The notes under the pieces: model-generated | What the model saw: only the letters and a program-made list of their open reading frames with translations | Databases searched by the model: none | What the model was told of the DNA's origin: nothing | Shown here: piece by piece, positions 7,540 to 16,753 of the stretch | Position numbering within the stretch: position 1 is the first letter of the stretch | Layout of the letters: each line of letters opens with the position of its first letter | Source of the DNA: Caldicoprobacter guelmensis | GTDB taxonomy: Bacteria; Bacillota; Clostridia; Caldicoprobacterales; Caldicoprobacteraceae | Length of the DNA stretch: 64,000 bases | Direction: 5' to 3' | NCBI RefSeq assembly: GCF_016908415.1 | Contig: NZ_JAFBDW010000001.1 | Span: 186,001 to 250,000 of the forward strand | Program-made: the position numbers and the translations under genes

Positions 7540-9573
7540 TTGAAGTTTGCAGATATCTTCATAGCTTTTGTAGTCGTGGCTGTAGTTCTTCTCATCATCC
7601 TTCCGCTCAACGAAGGCATGATGGATATACTCCTTACCTTAAACCTTTCCTTGTCGCTAGTGATATTGTTTGCAACCCTTTATGTAAAGGAGCCACTAGA
7701 TTTTGCAGTTTTCCCTTCGGTGCTCCTTATTACCACCCTTTTTCGCTTGGCTCTCAACATATCGTCCACCAAGCTCATTCTGGGCAAGGGTTCTGCTGGA
7801 AAGGTGATCGAAACCTTTGGCCATTTTGTGGTGCAGGGCAACCTGGTGGTAGGGGCTATTGTATTTTTGATCATCGTAATCGTACAATTCATCGTCATCA
7901 CAAAAGGAGCCGAGAGGGTGGCAGAGGTAGCTGCTCGCTTTACTCTCGATGCCATGCCCGGCAAGCAAATGGCCATAGACGCTGACCTCAATTCAGGGCT
8001 TATCGATGAAAACGAGGCTAAAAGGCGTAGGCAGAGGATACAGCAAGAAGCTGATTTTTACGGTGCTATGGACGGTGCCAGCAAATTTGTCAAAGGAGAT
8101 GCCATAGTAGGGATTCTTATAACCATCATCAATATAGTAGGCGGCATCATAATCGGTTCAACGCAGAGGGGGATGCCAATTGAACAGGTGCTTGAGCGCT
8201 ATACCATACTGACCATAGGAGATGGGCTGGTGAGCCAGATTCCCGCTTTGCTCATTTCTACCGCCACCGGCATCATCGTCACCAGAGCGGCTTCTGAATC
8301 CAACCTGGGGCGGGACCTCTTAAAGCAGATAACCGGTCAGCCCTTGGTGCTTGTATTGGCATCGGTTCTCCTGTTTATAATGGGCTTTTTCCCGGGCTTT
8401 CCACGCTGGGTATTGTTTGCCATGGGAGCCTGCATGGCCTATATGGGTTATACCCTGATCCAGGCTTCCAAAGCCTCATTGGCAGCTGCTGGGCAGGAGG
8501 CTGCTCCCGAGAATATACTGGAGGAGATGCGAAAACCGGAAAATGTGATGCAGCTTTTAGAGGTTGACCCCTTGGAAGTGGAGTTCGGGTATGGACTTAT
8601 ACCCTTGGCCGATGTGAACCAAGGCGGAGATTTATTGGACAGGATAGTAATGATACGAAGGCAGATGGCGCTTGACTTGGGGCTCATCGTTCCGGTGGTA
8701 AGGCTGAGGGACAACATACAGCTTGAACCAAATGAATACGTCATAAAGGTGAGAGGGGTGGAGGTGGCCAGAGGGCAGGTATTGCCTGACCATTTGCTGG
8801 CCATGGACCCTGGCACTGTAGAGCAACCCATAGAGGGCATTGACACCGTAGAGCCGGCATTTGGCCTGCCCGCCAAGTGGATAAAGGAGCATCAGCGGGA
8901 GAGGGCCGAGATGCTGGGCTATACTGTGGTGGATCCACCTTCGGTTATATCCACTCACCTCACCGAGGTTATAAGAAAACATGGGCATGAGCTTATTAAT
9001 CGTCAGGACGTACAAACCTTGCTTGATAACTTAAAAGGGAAGTATCCCGCTTTGGTAGAGGATGTAGTACCTAAGACTTTGACCCTTGGTGAGGTTCAAA
9101 AAGTTCTGGCAAACCTGATCAAGGAGAATGTGCCGATACGCGACATGGTCACCATACTCGAGACGCTTGCTGATTATGGCAATATAACTAAAGACCCTGA
9201 TATGCTCACGGAATACGTGCGCCAGGCTCTGGCACGCACAATCACTTCGAGGTTTGTGCCCGAGAAGAAGGTCAAGGTTTTAACGCTTGCTCCCGAGCTT
9301 GAAAAGGCCATAATGGACAGCGTTCAGCAAACTGAGCACGGGTCCTATTTAGCCATGGAACCTACTAAAACGCATGCCATATTTAAAAACCTCACTAAAG
9401 AATTGGAGAAGCTTACTTCTATAGGGTTACAGCCCATAGTGTTGACGGCACCGGTTGTGAGGATGTACTTCAAAAGGCTGACCGAGCAGGTAGCACCGGA
9501 TCTAGTGGTTTTATCATATAACGAGCTTGACGGTTCGGTGGAGATACAGTCAGTGGGGGTGGTGAGGGCTTAA
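7540..9573 (+). CDS. flhA: Flagellar type III export protein FlhA
   Basis: FlhA is the large export gate protein: eight N-terminal membrane segments linked to the proton motive force, and a C-terminal cytoplasmic domain that docks chaperone-substrate complexes. The product is about 677 residues. It shows LFRLALNISSTKLIL, the FHIPEP-type loop region around DAMPGKQMAIDADLNSGLID, and the cytoplasmic part beginning near residue 330 with LEVDPLEVEFGYGLIPLAD. An in-frame TTG at 7534 is only one base from AGGGGAGG; TTG 7540 has proper spacing and gives MKFADIF. flhF starts four bases after its stop. Confidence 0.97.
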   Translation: MKFADIFIAFVVVAVVLLIILPLNEGMMDILLTLNLSLSLVILFATLYVKEPLDFAVFPSVLLITTLFRLALNISSTKLILGKGSAGKVIETFGHFVVQGNLVVGAIVFLIIVIVQFIVITKGAERVAEVAARFTLDAMPGKQMAIDADLNSGLIDENEAKRRRQRIQQEADFYGAMDGASKFVKGDAIVGILITIINIVGGIIIGSTQRGMPIEQVLERYTILTIGDGLVSQIPALLISTATGIIVTRAASESNLGRDLLKQITGQPLVLVLASVLLFIMGFFPGFPRWVLFAMGACMAYMGYTLIQASKASLAAAGQEAAPENILEEMRKPENVMQLLEVDPLEVEFGYGLIPLADVNQGGDLLDRIVMIRRQMALDLGLIVPVVRLRDNIQLEPNEYVIKVRGVEVARGQVLPDHLLAMDPGTVEQPIEGIDTVEPAFGLPAKWIKEHQRERAEMLGYTVVDPPSVISTHLTEVIRKHGHELINRQDVQTLLDNLKGKYPALVEDVVPKTLTLGEVQKVLANLIKENVPIRDMVTILETLADYGNITKDPDMLTEYVRQALARTITSRFVPEKKVKVLTLAPELEKAIMDSVQQTEHGSYLAMEPTKTHAIFKNLTKELEKLTSIGLQPIVLTAPVVRMYFKRLTEQVAPDLVVLSYNELDGSVEIQSVGVVRA

Positions 9574-9577
9574 AGCT

Positions 9578-10717
9578 ATGAAGGTAAAAAGGTACATTGG
9601 TTATACCGCTCAGGAAGCTATGCAAAAAGTCAAGGACGAAATGGGCAAGGATGCCCTAATACTCAGTACCCGCAAGATACGGCAAAAAGGGCTGGCAGGG
9701 TTGTTTAAAAGACCTCTTATTGAGGTGGTGGCGGCCTCAGAGGAAGGTGATGTAAATTTTCCTTCAAAAAGGACAACGCCTGTTTATAACACGACAAACT
9801 ATATCTCATCCATAAAGCGCGATGATACAGCCAAGGTATTGGAGAAGCTAGAAGCCCAGATCTCAAATATGGGCGAGCTTTTAAACAAGCTGGCCAGCAA
9901 CTTTAGGACAATAGAAGTCCGGGAAAAGCCGGGCATAAAACAGGAGTATCTCCCCTACTATGAAATGCTTATCAAAAACGAGGTAAATGAGGACATAGCA
10001 AAGGGTATCATTGAAAAGGCCGGCTTGATTTACGAGAGGGGTTATGCCGATTTTGAAAGGTGTATAAGGCAGGTGCTCATGGAGCACATTGGTACCCCAC
10101 GGCCTCTGGAGGTGTCTGCCGGCCAACGCAAGGTAGTGGTATTTGTTGGTCCTACGGGGGTAGGCAAAACCACTTCATTGGCAAAGCTGGCAGCCATATT
10201 TTCCATACAAAAACAGATGAGGGTGGGGCTTATCACCGCCGATACCTACAGGATTGCAGCAGTGGACCAGCTAAAGATATACGCCGAAATAATGGAGCTT
10301 CCTTTGAGCATCTTATATTCTCCCCGGGAGATGGTGGAGGCGCTTGAAGAGCACAGGGATAAAGACGTGGTGTTTGTAGATACTGCCGGCAAGAGCATCA
10401 GGGACAGGGCGCAGGAAAGGGAGATACTAGAACTCATTTCCTTAAGCGGAGCCGATGAGGTGTATCTGGTGCTGAGCTGTAACACCAGCTATTCTGGATG
10501 TTTAAATATAATTAAGAGTTACAGCTTCTTGCCGGATTACAAACTGCTCTTTACAAAGATGGATGAGGCCTCCAACTATGGGGTCATATTGAACTGCCGG
10601 CATCTAAGTGGTAAACCGCTGTCGTATATTGCTACCGGCCAAAGCGTGCCTGATGATATAGAAGTGGCAGACCCCGGCAAGCTGGTATCCTGTATTATGA
10701 AAAGGGTGGAAGTTTGA
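9578..10717 (+). CDS. flhF: Flagellar biosynthesis SRP-type GTPase FlhF
   Basis: FlhF is a signal-recognition-particle family GTPase that sets flagellar position and number together with FlhG. In 379 residues it has a basic N-terminal B domain, an N domain at about 120-180 and a G domain from about 185. The P loop is GPTGVGKTTS at residues 191-200, followed by LITADTYRIAAVDQLKIYAE and the DTAG-type G3 motif VDTAGKS. The G4 motif reads TKMDEA. It overlaps flhG by one base (TGATG), indicating coupled translation. Confidence 0.96.
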   Translation: MKVKRYIGYTAQEAMQKVKDEMGKDALILSTRKIRQKGLAGLFKRPLIEVVAASEEGDVNFPSKRTTPVYNTTNYISSIKRDDTAKVLEKLEAQISNMGELLNKLASNFRTIEVREKPGIKQEYLPYYEMLIKNEVNEDIAKGIIEKAGLIYERGYADFERCIRQVLMEHIGTPRPLEVSAGQRKVVVFVGPTGVGKTTSLAKLAAIFSIQKQMRVGLITADTYRIAAVDQLKIYAEIMELPLSILYSPREMVEALEEHRDKDVVFVDTAGKSIRDRAQEREILELISLSGADEVYLVLSCNTSYSGCLNIIKSYSFLPDYKLLFTKMDEASNYGVILNCRHLSGKPLSYIATGQSVPDDIEVADPGKLVSCIMKRVEV

Positions 10718-11610
10718 TGGACCAGGCCGAAAGGTTAAGGCAGATTGTAAAGGACTTAAGGGAAAAGCGTTATGCCTATACTCAAAAGGCCCGCATCATC
10801 ACTGTGACCAGCGGCAAGGGAGGCGTAGGGAAGACCAATTTTACCCTTAACTGTGCCATCGCTTTAAATGCCATGGGGTACAGGACGCTTATTATAGATG
10901 CTGATTTCGGGTTGTCGAACATTGACGTGATGCTGGGGATGATCCCAAAGTATAACTTGTTTCACGTGATCACCCATAAAAAGAGGATTGAGGAGGTTAT
11001 AACTGAAGGGCCGTGTGGTATTAAATTTATAGCAGGTGGGTCAGGTATATGGGAGCTCATCAACCTTTCCAGACAGGATATGGAGATTTTGATGGAACAG
11101 CTGGAGCGGCTGGATGACTTGGCAGACATAATAATGATAGATACCGGGGCGGGGGTTTCTGAAAAGGTCATCCAGATGATTTTAGCAGCCAACGAGGCTA
11201 TTGTAATTACCACGCCAGAGCCCACATCTGTAACTGATGCATATGCCCTGGTAAAGTCGGTAGTAAACTTAAAAAAGGATGTGAATTTTAAACTGGTGGT
11301 CAACAGAGCCGACAGCGTTCAGGAAGCAAATGACGTGATGGGCAAGTTCATAAGGGTAGCACAAAGATTTCTTGATGTGAATCTGGAACCATTGGGATAT
11401 ATGCTTTATGACGAGGCGGTGATAAGGTCCACCAAGCAGCAGAAGCCGTTTGTGCTGGAATATCCAAGAAGCCACGCAGCCAGGCAGATGCACAGCATGG
11501 CTCAAGCCATAGTGGCGGGAAGGCAGCGCCAAGACGATAGGGTACAGGGGTTTAAAGGTTACGTAAATCAGCTTCTCAAGCTGTTTAATTCCAAACACAA
11601 GGTGCTGTAG
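10717..11610 (+). CDS. flhG: MinD-like ATPase FlhG (YlxH), flagellar number regulator
   Basis: FlhG is a MinD/ParA-type ATPase that stimulates FlhF and limits flagellar number. The 297-residue protein has the deviant Walker A motif TSGKGGVGKTN at about residues 31-41. It also has DADFGLSNIDVMLG and the Walker B-like IIMIDTGAG, with a basic amphipathic C terminus of the type used for membrane binding. The start is ATG 10717, overlapping the flhF stop; an in-frame TTG immediately before it is less likely. The flhF-flhG pair is conserved across flagellated Firmicutes. Confidence 0.95.
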   Translation: MDQAERLRQIVKDLREKRYAYTQKARIITVTSGKGGVGKTNFTLNCAIALNAMGYRTLIIDADFGLSNIDVMLGMIPKYNLFHVITHKKRIEEVITEGPCGIKFIAGGSGIWELINLSRQDMEILMEQLERLDDLADIIMIDTGAGVSEKVIQMILAANEAIVITTPEPTSVTDAYALVKSVVNLKKDVNFKLVVNRADSVQEANDVMGKFIRVAQRFLDVNLEPLGYMLYDEAVIRSTKQQKPFVLEYPRSHAARQMHSMAQAIVAGRQRQDDRVQGFKGYVNQLLKLFNSKHKVL

Positions 11611-11630
11611 GAGGATGGTGTAGGGAGGTC

Positions 11631-12302
11631 ATGGTTGTAAAGGGGGTCGTCAATATAGGCGAAAAAATCGAGGTGGTGGTGCAGGAACGTTTGAATGCTG
11701 ACGAAAAAGCCTGTTTCAGCATGATACAGGATGTTCCGCAGGATGATGAGCTGTGGATCACTATGCCCATGCTGAAAGGGGAACCTGTTGTGTTGAGCAT
11801 TGGGCAAAGGGTTAGGATAAACTTCTTTCGCGAGCGCGGCAAGTTTTATTTTGATGCCGAGGTCATTGATCGTGAACGTACAGATACGGTGCACCTTATA
11901 CGCCTTAAACAAGTCTCGCCGATACACAGGCTTCAGAGGCGCAACTTCTACAGATTGAAGATAAATCTCCCTGTAGGCTTTCAAGTCATAAAAGAGGGCT
12001 CTGATCAAGGTGAGGTTAATTACCTTAAGGCTTATACTGCAGATATAAGCGGTGGTGGGATGAGGCTATTGACCGACGAGAAGCTTGAGCCAGGTCAGCA
12101 GCTGAAGTGCAGAATTCCTCTAGGAGAGAAGGATTTCCTAGAATTGAAAGGGCTGGTCGTTAGGGTCGTCCCTTGCGTAGAGAGAAACTACAAGTTTGAA
12201 GTAGGGGTCAAATTTGTAGATATTTTGGAGGTCGAGCAAGACAGGCTGATAGGTTTTATATTCCAGCAGCAGCGCAGATTGAAGGCTAAGGGATTAATAT
12301 AG
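11631..12302 (+). CDS. PilZ domain protein, YcgR-like c-di-GMP flagellar brake
   Basis: This 223-residue protein has an N-terminal YcgR/PilZN-like beta domain (about 1-95) and a C-terminal PilZ domain (about 98-215). The c-di-GMP-binding arginines are in LQRRNFYRLK, and the second motif appears as ADISGGGMRLL (D-x-S-x-x-G). Proteins of this type bind c-di-GMP and slow the motor or act on the stator. Its place inside the flagellar operon, as with ylxH-adjacent PilZ genes in other Clostridia, supports a motility role. The ribosome binding site AGGGAGG is unusually close to ATG 11631, about two bases away. The exact physiological role is inferred. Confidence 0.88.
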   Translation: MVVKGVVNIGEKIEVVVQERLNADEKACFSMIQDVPQDDELWITMPMLKGEPVVLSIGQRVRINFFRERGKFYFDAEVIDRERTDTVHLIRLKQVSPIHRLQRRNFYRLKINLPVGFQVIKEGSDQGEVNYLKAYTADISGGGMRLLTDEKLEPGQQLKCRIPLGEKDFLELKGLVVRVVPCVERNYKFEVGVKFVDILEVEQDRLIGFIFQQQRRLKAKGLI

Positions 12303-12320
12303 TTTTTTGATGATGAGGTT

Positions 12321-12337
12321 GTATCTTAAAAAGATAC
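12321..12337 (+). other. Short perfect hairpin between PilZ gene and cheA
   Basis: GTATCTT and AAGATAC form a perfect 7-bp stem with a three-base AAA loop in the only sizeable gap (88 bases) of the flagellar/chemotaxis operon. No T run follows, so it is not a convincing terminator. It may be an mRNA stability or processing element, or chance. Confidence 0.35.
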
Positions 12338-12390
12338 GCTTTCATATGGCTAGTTCTTGGACAAAGCAATAAGGATGGGGGTGTCAGTTG

Positions 12391-14370
12391 ATGGATAGCT
12401 CACAGTACAGGGAACTGTTTATGGAGGAGAGCAGGGAGCACCTTCAAAGCTTGAACAACAACCTTCTTGTGCTAGAGAAGCAACCGGATAATACGGAAGT
12501 GATAAACGAGATCTTTAGGTCAGCCCATACTTTAAAAGGCATGGCCGGCAGCATGGGTTTTAAGACAATGGCGGACCTGGCTCACGCTATGGAAAATGTG
12601 TTGGATACAATTAGGAAAGGGAATATGAATGTTAGCGTGGAGGTTATGGATGCGCTGTTTGAGGCTCTGGATATGTTAGAGGGGCTGCTTCAGGATATTG
12701 GCCAGGCAGGCGTTGAAAGTCCGAGGGATATAAGCGGCATTAGAGCAAAGTTGGAAGGATTTATCAATAGCACAGTCGCCAAAGATTATAAGCCCCATAA
12801 AGAGGGATTGTCGCTGGATGAACATCATGTCCGCGTAATAAGCGAGGCGGTAAAGGACGGTTTTATTCCTTACTACATAGAGGTCAAGCTGAAGGAATCG
12901 TGCCTTATGAAAGCGGCTCGTGCGTATATAGTGTTCAGAGCCATCGAAAACTTTGGGCATATAATCCATTCTCAACCTTCAGTACAGGACATCGAGGAAG
13001 AAAAGTTTGAGCTGTCATTTTCTGTAGTGGCATTATGCAGAGCTGAGATTGAGACAATAAAGAGAGAGCTGGACAGCATTTCTGAAATAGAAAGCATAAG
13101 CATAAAAGAAATTAGCCTTGACGATATACAAAGTCGAAACCGGGTGGAGAGAGCAAAGTTTAAATCGCAGGGCATAGATAAAATAACTGCACAGGAGGTA
13201 AAGGAAAGGCCCTCAAAGGCGGCTGGTAGGAGTATAAGAGTTGACATCGAGAGGCTGGACAGGCTCATGAATTTAGTCAGCGAGCTTATCATCATAAAGA
13301 ACCGCTTTCAGGACCTCCAACGATATGAAGATAAAGCGGCCATGGCTGAATCGGTTGAGTACCTGGGCCGGGTGACCAGCGACCTTCATGATGCTGTAAT
13401 GAAGGCAAGGATGATTCCTATACAAACCGTGTTTGAGAGATTTCCAAGAACGGTCCGAGACCTTTCAAGGAATACGGGCAAAGATGTCAGGCTTAACATA
13501 GTGGGAGCCGAAACCGAGGTTGACCGGACAATAATAGATGAAATCGGTGAGCCGCTTGTACACCTTATCAGAAATGCCGTTGACCATGGTATAGAGTCTC
13601 CTCAGGAACGCGCAGCCCTTGGCAAACCCCTTGAGGGTACGGTGGAGCTTAAAGCCTACTATGACGGTGATAACGTGGTGATAGAAGTCAGCGACGATGG
13701 CAGGGGTATAGACATAGATAAGGTTTTAAAGCGTGCTGTGCAGCAAAATCTGGTATCCAGTGAAGAAGCCGAAAGCTTAAGCCAGCAGGAGATATTGCAG
13801 TTTATATTTGAACCCGGTTTTAGCACGGCCGAAAGGGTAACTGATATCTCAGGGCGCGGTGTTGGAATGGACGTGGTCAAGACAAAAATTGAGTCCATGG
13901 GTGGGACGGTTGATGTGGACAGCCGTCCCAATCAGGGGACAAGGTTTATAATCCGCTTGCCGCTTACCCTGTCCATAATCCAGGTTCTGTTGGTCACCAT
14001 GGGACAAGAGGTTTATGCCATACCCATAAGCTCAATAAAAGAGATAATGGAAGTACCAGTGGGGTCCATCAAATTGGTTCGGCAAAAAGAGTTCATTGAC
14101 TATCGTGGTTTGCTGATACCTTTTGTTCGACTGGCAAAGGTCCTTGAATGTCCCGATGAGCAGATTGAATCGGAAGGCCCTGTTACCGTGGTAATAGTAA
14201 AGAAGGGCGAAAAGCTGGCGGCGTTATCTGTAAGTCAGCTGATGGGCCACCAGGAGATAGTGATTAAGCCCCTCGGCAAAGCGCTGGCTAAAATAAAGAT
14301 AGTGTCCGGGGCTACCATCTTAGGCGACGGACGAGTGGCTCTTATCCTGGATGTAAACCATTTGATTTGA
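12391..14370 (+). CDS. cheA: Chemotaxis histidine kinase CheA
   Basis: CheA is the cytoplasmic kinase of the chemoreceptor array, passing phosphate to CheY. The 659-residue protein has five domains. P1 carries the phospho-His46 (SAHTLKGMAG). A ferredoxin-like P2 spans about 140-245. The P3 dimerisation helices begin at RLDRLMNLVSELIIIKNR. The P4 ATPase has its N box HLIRNAVDHGIES, G1 box SDDGRGID and the box GRGVGMDVV. The C-terminal P5 is CheW-like. An in-frame TTG sits just before; ATG 12391 is preferred given the GGGGGTG at about 12377-12383. It leads the cheA-cheW-cheC-cheD block. Confidence 0.98.
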   Translation: MDSSQYRELFMEESREHLQSLNNNLLVLEKQPDNTEVINEIFRSAHTLKGMAGSMGFKTMADLAHAMENVLDTIRKGNMNVSVEVMDALFEALDMLEGLLQDIGQAGVESPRDISGIRAKLEGFINSTVAKDYKPHKEGLSLDEHHVRVISEAVKDGFIPYYIEVKLKESCLMKAARAYIVFRAIENFGHIIHSQPSVQDIEEEKFELSFSVVALCRAEIETIKRELDSISEIESISIKEISLDDIQSRNRVERAKFKSQGIDKITAQEVKERPSKAAGRSIRVDIERLDRLMNLVSELIIIKNRFQDLQRYEDKAAMAESVEYLGRVTSDLHDAVMKARMIPIQTVFERFPRTVRDLSRNTGKDVRLNIVGAETEVDRTIIDEIGEPLVHLIRNAVDHGIESPQERAALGKPLEGTVELKAYYDGDNVVIEVSDDGRGIDIDKVLKRAVQQNLVSSEEAESLSQQEILQFIFEPGFSTAERVTDISGRGVGMDVVKTKIESMGGTVDVDSRPNQGTRFIIRLPLTLSIIQVLLVTMGQEVYAIPISSIKEIMEVPVGSIKLVRQKEFIDYRGLLIPFVRLAKVLECPDEQIESEGPVTVVIVKKGEKLAALSVSQLMGHQEIVIKPLGKALAKIKIVSGATILGDGRVALILDVNHLI

Positions 14371-14386
14371 AGAGGGGGGCAATAAG

Positions 14387-14830
14387 GTGTTCAAAGGCAG
14401 TGAGCTTAAGCAATATATAGCCTTTGAGATAGAGGCTGAAGTTTATGCTGTGGATGTGCTTTTTGTGGAATCCATAGAGAGAATGGCGCACATAACCAGG
14501 GTTCCACACAGCCCCTATGAAATAGTGGGGGTTATCAACTTGAGGGGAGATGTAATACCAGTGATGAGTGCAAGGCGCCTGTTGGGCTATGAGGAAATCC
14601 CTCCTACTGACGCAACGCGTGTGGCGATAGTGAAGTACGACGATTACCGACTGGGGATGATAGTTGACAGGGTAATCGAGATATTAAATGTATCTCCGGA
14701 GAAGATCCAATGGGGCATTGAAGCCCTTGACAGCAAAAGGAAGGCAGTTATCTCCGGACTCATAAATCTTGGCGATAAACCTGTTATGGTGATGGATATA
14801 TCTCGTACTTTAGAATGGCTGTTAGATTAA
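14387..14830 (+). CDS. cheW: Chemotaxis coupling protein CheW
   Basis: CheW links CheA to the chemoreceptors in the membrane-attached signalling array. The 147-residue protein is a single CheW domain with YIAFEIEAEVYAVDVLFVES, VPHSPYEIVGVINLRGDVIP and a C-terminal half containing LGMIVDRVIEILNVSPEKI. The start is GTG 14387 after GAGGGGGG. It is directly downstream of cheA with 16 bases between them, the usual pairing. Confidence 0.97.
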   Translation: MFKGSELKQYIAFEIEAEVYAVDVLFVESIERMAHITRVPHSPYEIVGVINLRGDVIPVMSARRLLGYEEIPPTDATRVAIVKYDDYRLGMIVDRVIEILNVSPEKIQWGIEALDSKRKAVISGLINLGDKPVMVMDISRTLEWLLD

Positions 14831-14850
14831 AACGAAAGCAGTGATGCAAT

Positions 14851-15468
14851 ATGTCGTTTCCATTAGATAACTTGAGTTCTCTATATCTGGATATATTAAA
14901 GGAAATAGGCACTATAGGTGCAGGTAATGCCGCCACATCTTTTTCTAAGCTGCTCAATAGGCGGATTGATATGAACGTTCCCGAGGTTAAAATAGCCGAA
15001 TTTAGAGATGTAGAGGAGATGATGGGCGGGGCGGAAACCCCAGTGGTGGGCATATACCTGGAATTCAACGGAGATATAAGCGGTACCGTATTGGTTATAT
15101 TGGATTGTGTTTCCGCCAAGCATATAACGTCATTATTGCTGGGGGATGCGCCAGTTGCTCAAAAGGAATTTTCAGAAATTGAAATATCTGCTCTGGAGGA
15201 GATAGGCAACATACTCACGGCTGCCTATCTTGGGGCTATATCATCGTTTACCGGCCTTACCATGAAACCATCTGTTCCCTCCTTTGCTTACGATATGCTG
15301 GGTGCCATACTCAGCGTCCCCATGATTCAATTCGGCCAAAGCAGCGATAAAGCGATGTTTATTGAAACCGACCTGATAAATGGCACGGAGCGGTTTAGAA
15401 GCCATTTTATAGTAATACCCGATATAGAGTCCTTTCCTGTCATCCTAAAGGCTTTAGGGGTTGTGTAA
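14851..15468 (+). CDS. cheC: CheY-P phosphatase CheC, with one altered active site
   Basis: CheC dephosphorylates CheY-P, partners with CheD and contributes to adaptation in Bacillus-type chemotaxis. The 205-residue protein has the two-site CheC fold. Each site normally follows D/S-x3-E-x2-N-x22-P. The second is intact: SALEEIGN, with the proline 23 residues on. In the first the asparagine is replaced: the protein reads DILKEIGT, codon ACT at about 14911-14913. This should weaken or remove activity at that site. Its ATG overlaps no neighbour, but its stop directly abuts the cheD start. Confidence 0.94.
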   Translation: MSFPLDNLSSLYLDILKEIGTIGAGNAATSFSKLLNRRIDMNVPEVKIAEFRDVEEMMGGAETPVVGIYLEFNGDISGTVLVILDCVSAKHITSLLLGDAPVAQKEFSEIEISALEEIGNILTAAYLGAISSFTGLTMKPSVPSFAYDMLGAILSVPMIQFGQSSDKAMFIETDLINGTERFRSHFIVIPDIESFPVILKALGVV

Positions 15469-15957
15469 ATGGACAAAGTGATTAAGGTTGGCATGGCTGA
15501 TTTAAAGGTTACTGCGGGGGACGGGATTTTGGTCACTCTGGGTTTGGGCTCTTGCGTGGGAATTGCGTTGTATGACAGGACCACCAAAACAGCCGGGCTG
15601 GCGCACATAATGCTACCTTCCAGCAAGCTGATAAGGAATAATCAGAACAAGGCTAAATTTGCCGATACAGCCGTTGAGTACCTCCTTGAACTGATGTTGA
15701 GGATGAAAGCAAAGAGGGAGTTTATAACCGCCAAAATAGCGGGAGGAGCCCAGATGTTTTCATTTAAAGGAAGCGCCAGCGATGTCTTGAATATCGGTGA
15801 AAGGAATGTACAGGCCACCGTTGAAGTGTTAAGGCATTACAATATACCTATTGTGGCCCAAGATACCGGTGGAAATTACGGTAGGACCATCGAGCTTCAT
15901 GCTGACAGCGGCGTTTTAGTGGTCAAAACTATTGGGCACGGCGTAAAGATATTGTGA
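15469..15957 (+). CDS. cheD: Chemoreceptor glutamine deamidase CheD
   Basis: CheD deamidates glutamines on chemoreceptors and also stimulates CheC. The 162-residue protein carries the catalytic set Thr23, Cys29 and His46 in ILVTLGLGSCVGIALYD and AGLAHIMLP, with the same spacing as the characterised Thermotoga enzyme. GGAQMF and the C-terminal GGNYGRTIELHADSG are also family-typical. The ATG immediately follows the cheC stop, consistent with a CheC-CheD complex made in balance. Confidence 0.97.
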   Translation: MDKVIKVGMADLKVTAGDGILVTLGLGSCVGIALYDRTTKTAGLAHIMLPSSKLIRNNQNKAKFADTAVEYLLELMLRMKAKREFITAKIAGGAQMFSFKGSASDVLNIGERNVQATVEVLRHYNIPIVAQDTGGNYGRTIELHADSGVLVVKTIGHGVKIL

Positions 15958-15973
15958 AGACGAGGAGAGGGAA

Positions 15974-16753
15974 ATGTCAAAAAAAGTGGCTGTCATCGAT
16001 CCGCGCAACTTATGGATTGAGTATAAAAAGCATAACAATATAGAGTTCAGGAATGAGCTCATACTTAGATACAGCTACCTGGTAAAACGAGTGGTCTCCA
16101 GGCTGGCTTTTGCCAGCACTTCTTCTCTGGATGTGGAAGACCTTATAAGCTATGGGATACTGGGATTGATCGATGCCATTGAAAGGTATGACCCATCAAA
16201 AAATGTCAAATTCGAGACATACGCGACGTTTAGGATAAAAGGTGCCATCATGGACCAGTTGCGCAAACAGGATTGGGTCCCTCGCTCTTTGCGCATAAAG
16301 TACAAGCAACTTGCTGAAGCGGTGGATGCCATTGAAAAGAAGCTTGGAAGGTCTGCAAATGATAAGGAGATAGCTCAGGCTCTGGGCGTTACCGTAGAAG
16401 AGGTTAGAAAGACCATGCTAGACGTTCATTCTCTTGCTGTAGTCTCTCTTGAGGATCAGCTTTTCGCGCTGGCTGGGTCTGTAGGAGTTTTCGGTTTGGA
16501 AGATGACCCTGAAAGGGTGGCACAAGCTAACGAGTTAAAACGCCATCTGGCACAGGCTATCGATGAACTGCCTGAGCGGGAAAAGCTGGTTATAAGCTTG
16601 TATTACTTTGAAGAGCTAACGTTGAAGGAGATCGGTATGGCTCTTGGCGTTTCTGAATCGAGGGTTTCACAGCTTCATACCAGGGCGCTAGTCAGGCTAA
16701 GAAATAAGCTAAGCAAATGGGGTATAGATTTAATGGGGGGAGAGTTAGGGTGA
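15974..16753 (+). CDS. sigD: Flagellar sigma factor SigD (FliA/WhiG family)
   Basis: This alternative sigma factor directs late flagellar, chemotaxis and autolysin genes. The 259-residue protein has sigma region 2 (DLISYGILGLIDAIERYDPS, then FETYATFRIKGAIMDQLRK), the linker WVPRSLR, a region 3 segment and region 4 with the helix-turn-helix ELTLKEIGMALGVSESRVSQ. GAGGAGAGG precedes ATG 15974. Its end overlaps the next gene by four bases. The anti-sigma factor FlgM is not encoded in the window. Its late operon position resembles Bacillus, where sigD abundance depends on distance from the promoter. Confidence 0.97.
   Translation: MSKKVAVIDPRNLWIEYKKHNNIEFRNELILRYSYLVKRVVSRLAFASTSSLDVEDLISYGILGLIDAIERYDPSKNVKFETYATFRIKGAIMDQLRKQDWVPRSLRIKYKQLAEAVDAIEKKLGRSANDKEIAQALGVTVEEVRKTMLDVHSLAVVSLEDQLFALAGSVGVFGLEDDPERVAQANELKRHLAQAIDELPEREKLVISLYYFEELTLKEIGMALGVSESRVSQLHTRALVRLRNKLSKWGIDLMGGELG

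Noticed and set aside
7521..7985. A 154-codon plus-strand frame overlapping the start of flhA
   Set aside because: It is an out-of-frame shadow of flhA; the encoded residues are Cys/His/Arg-rich and unlike any protein.
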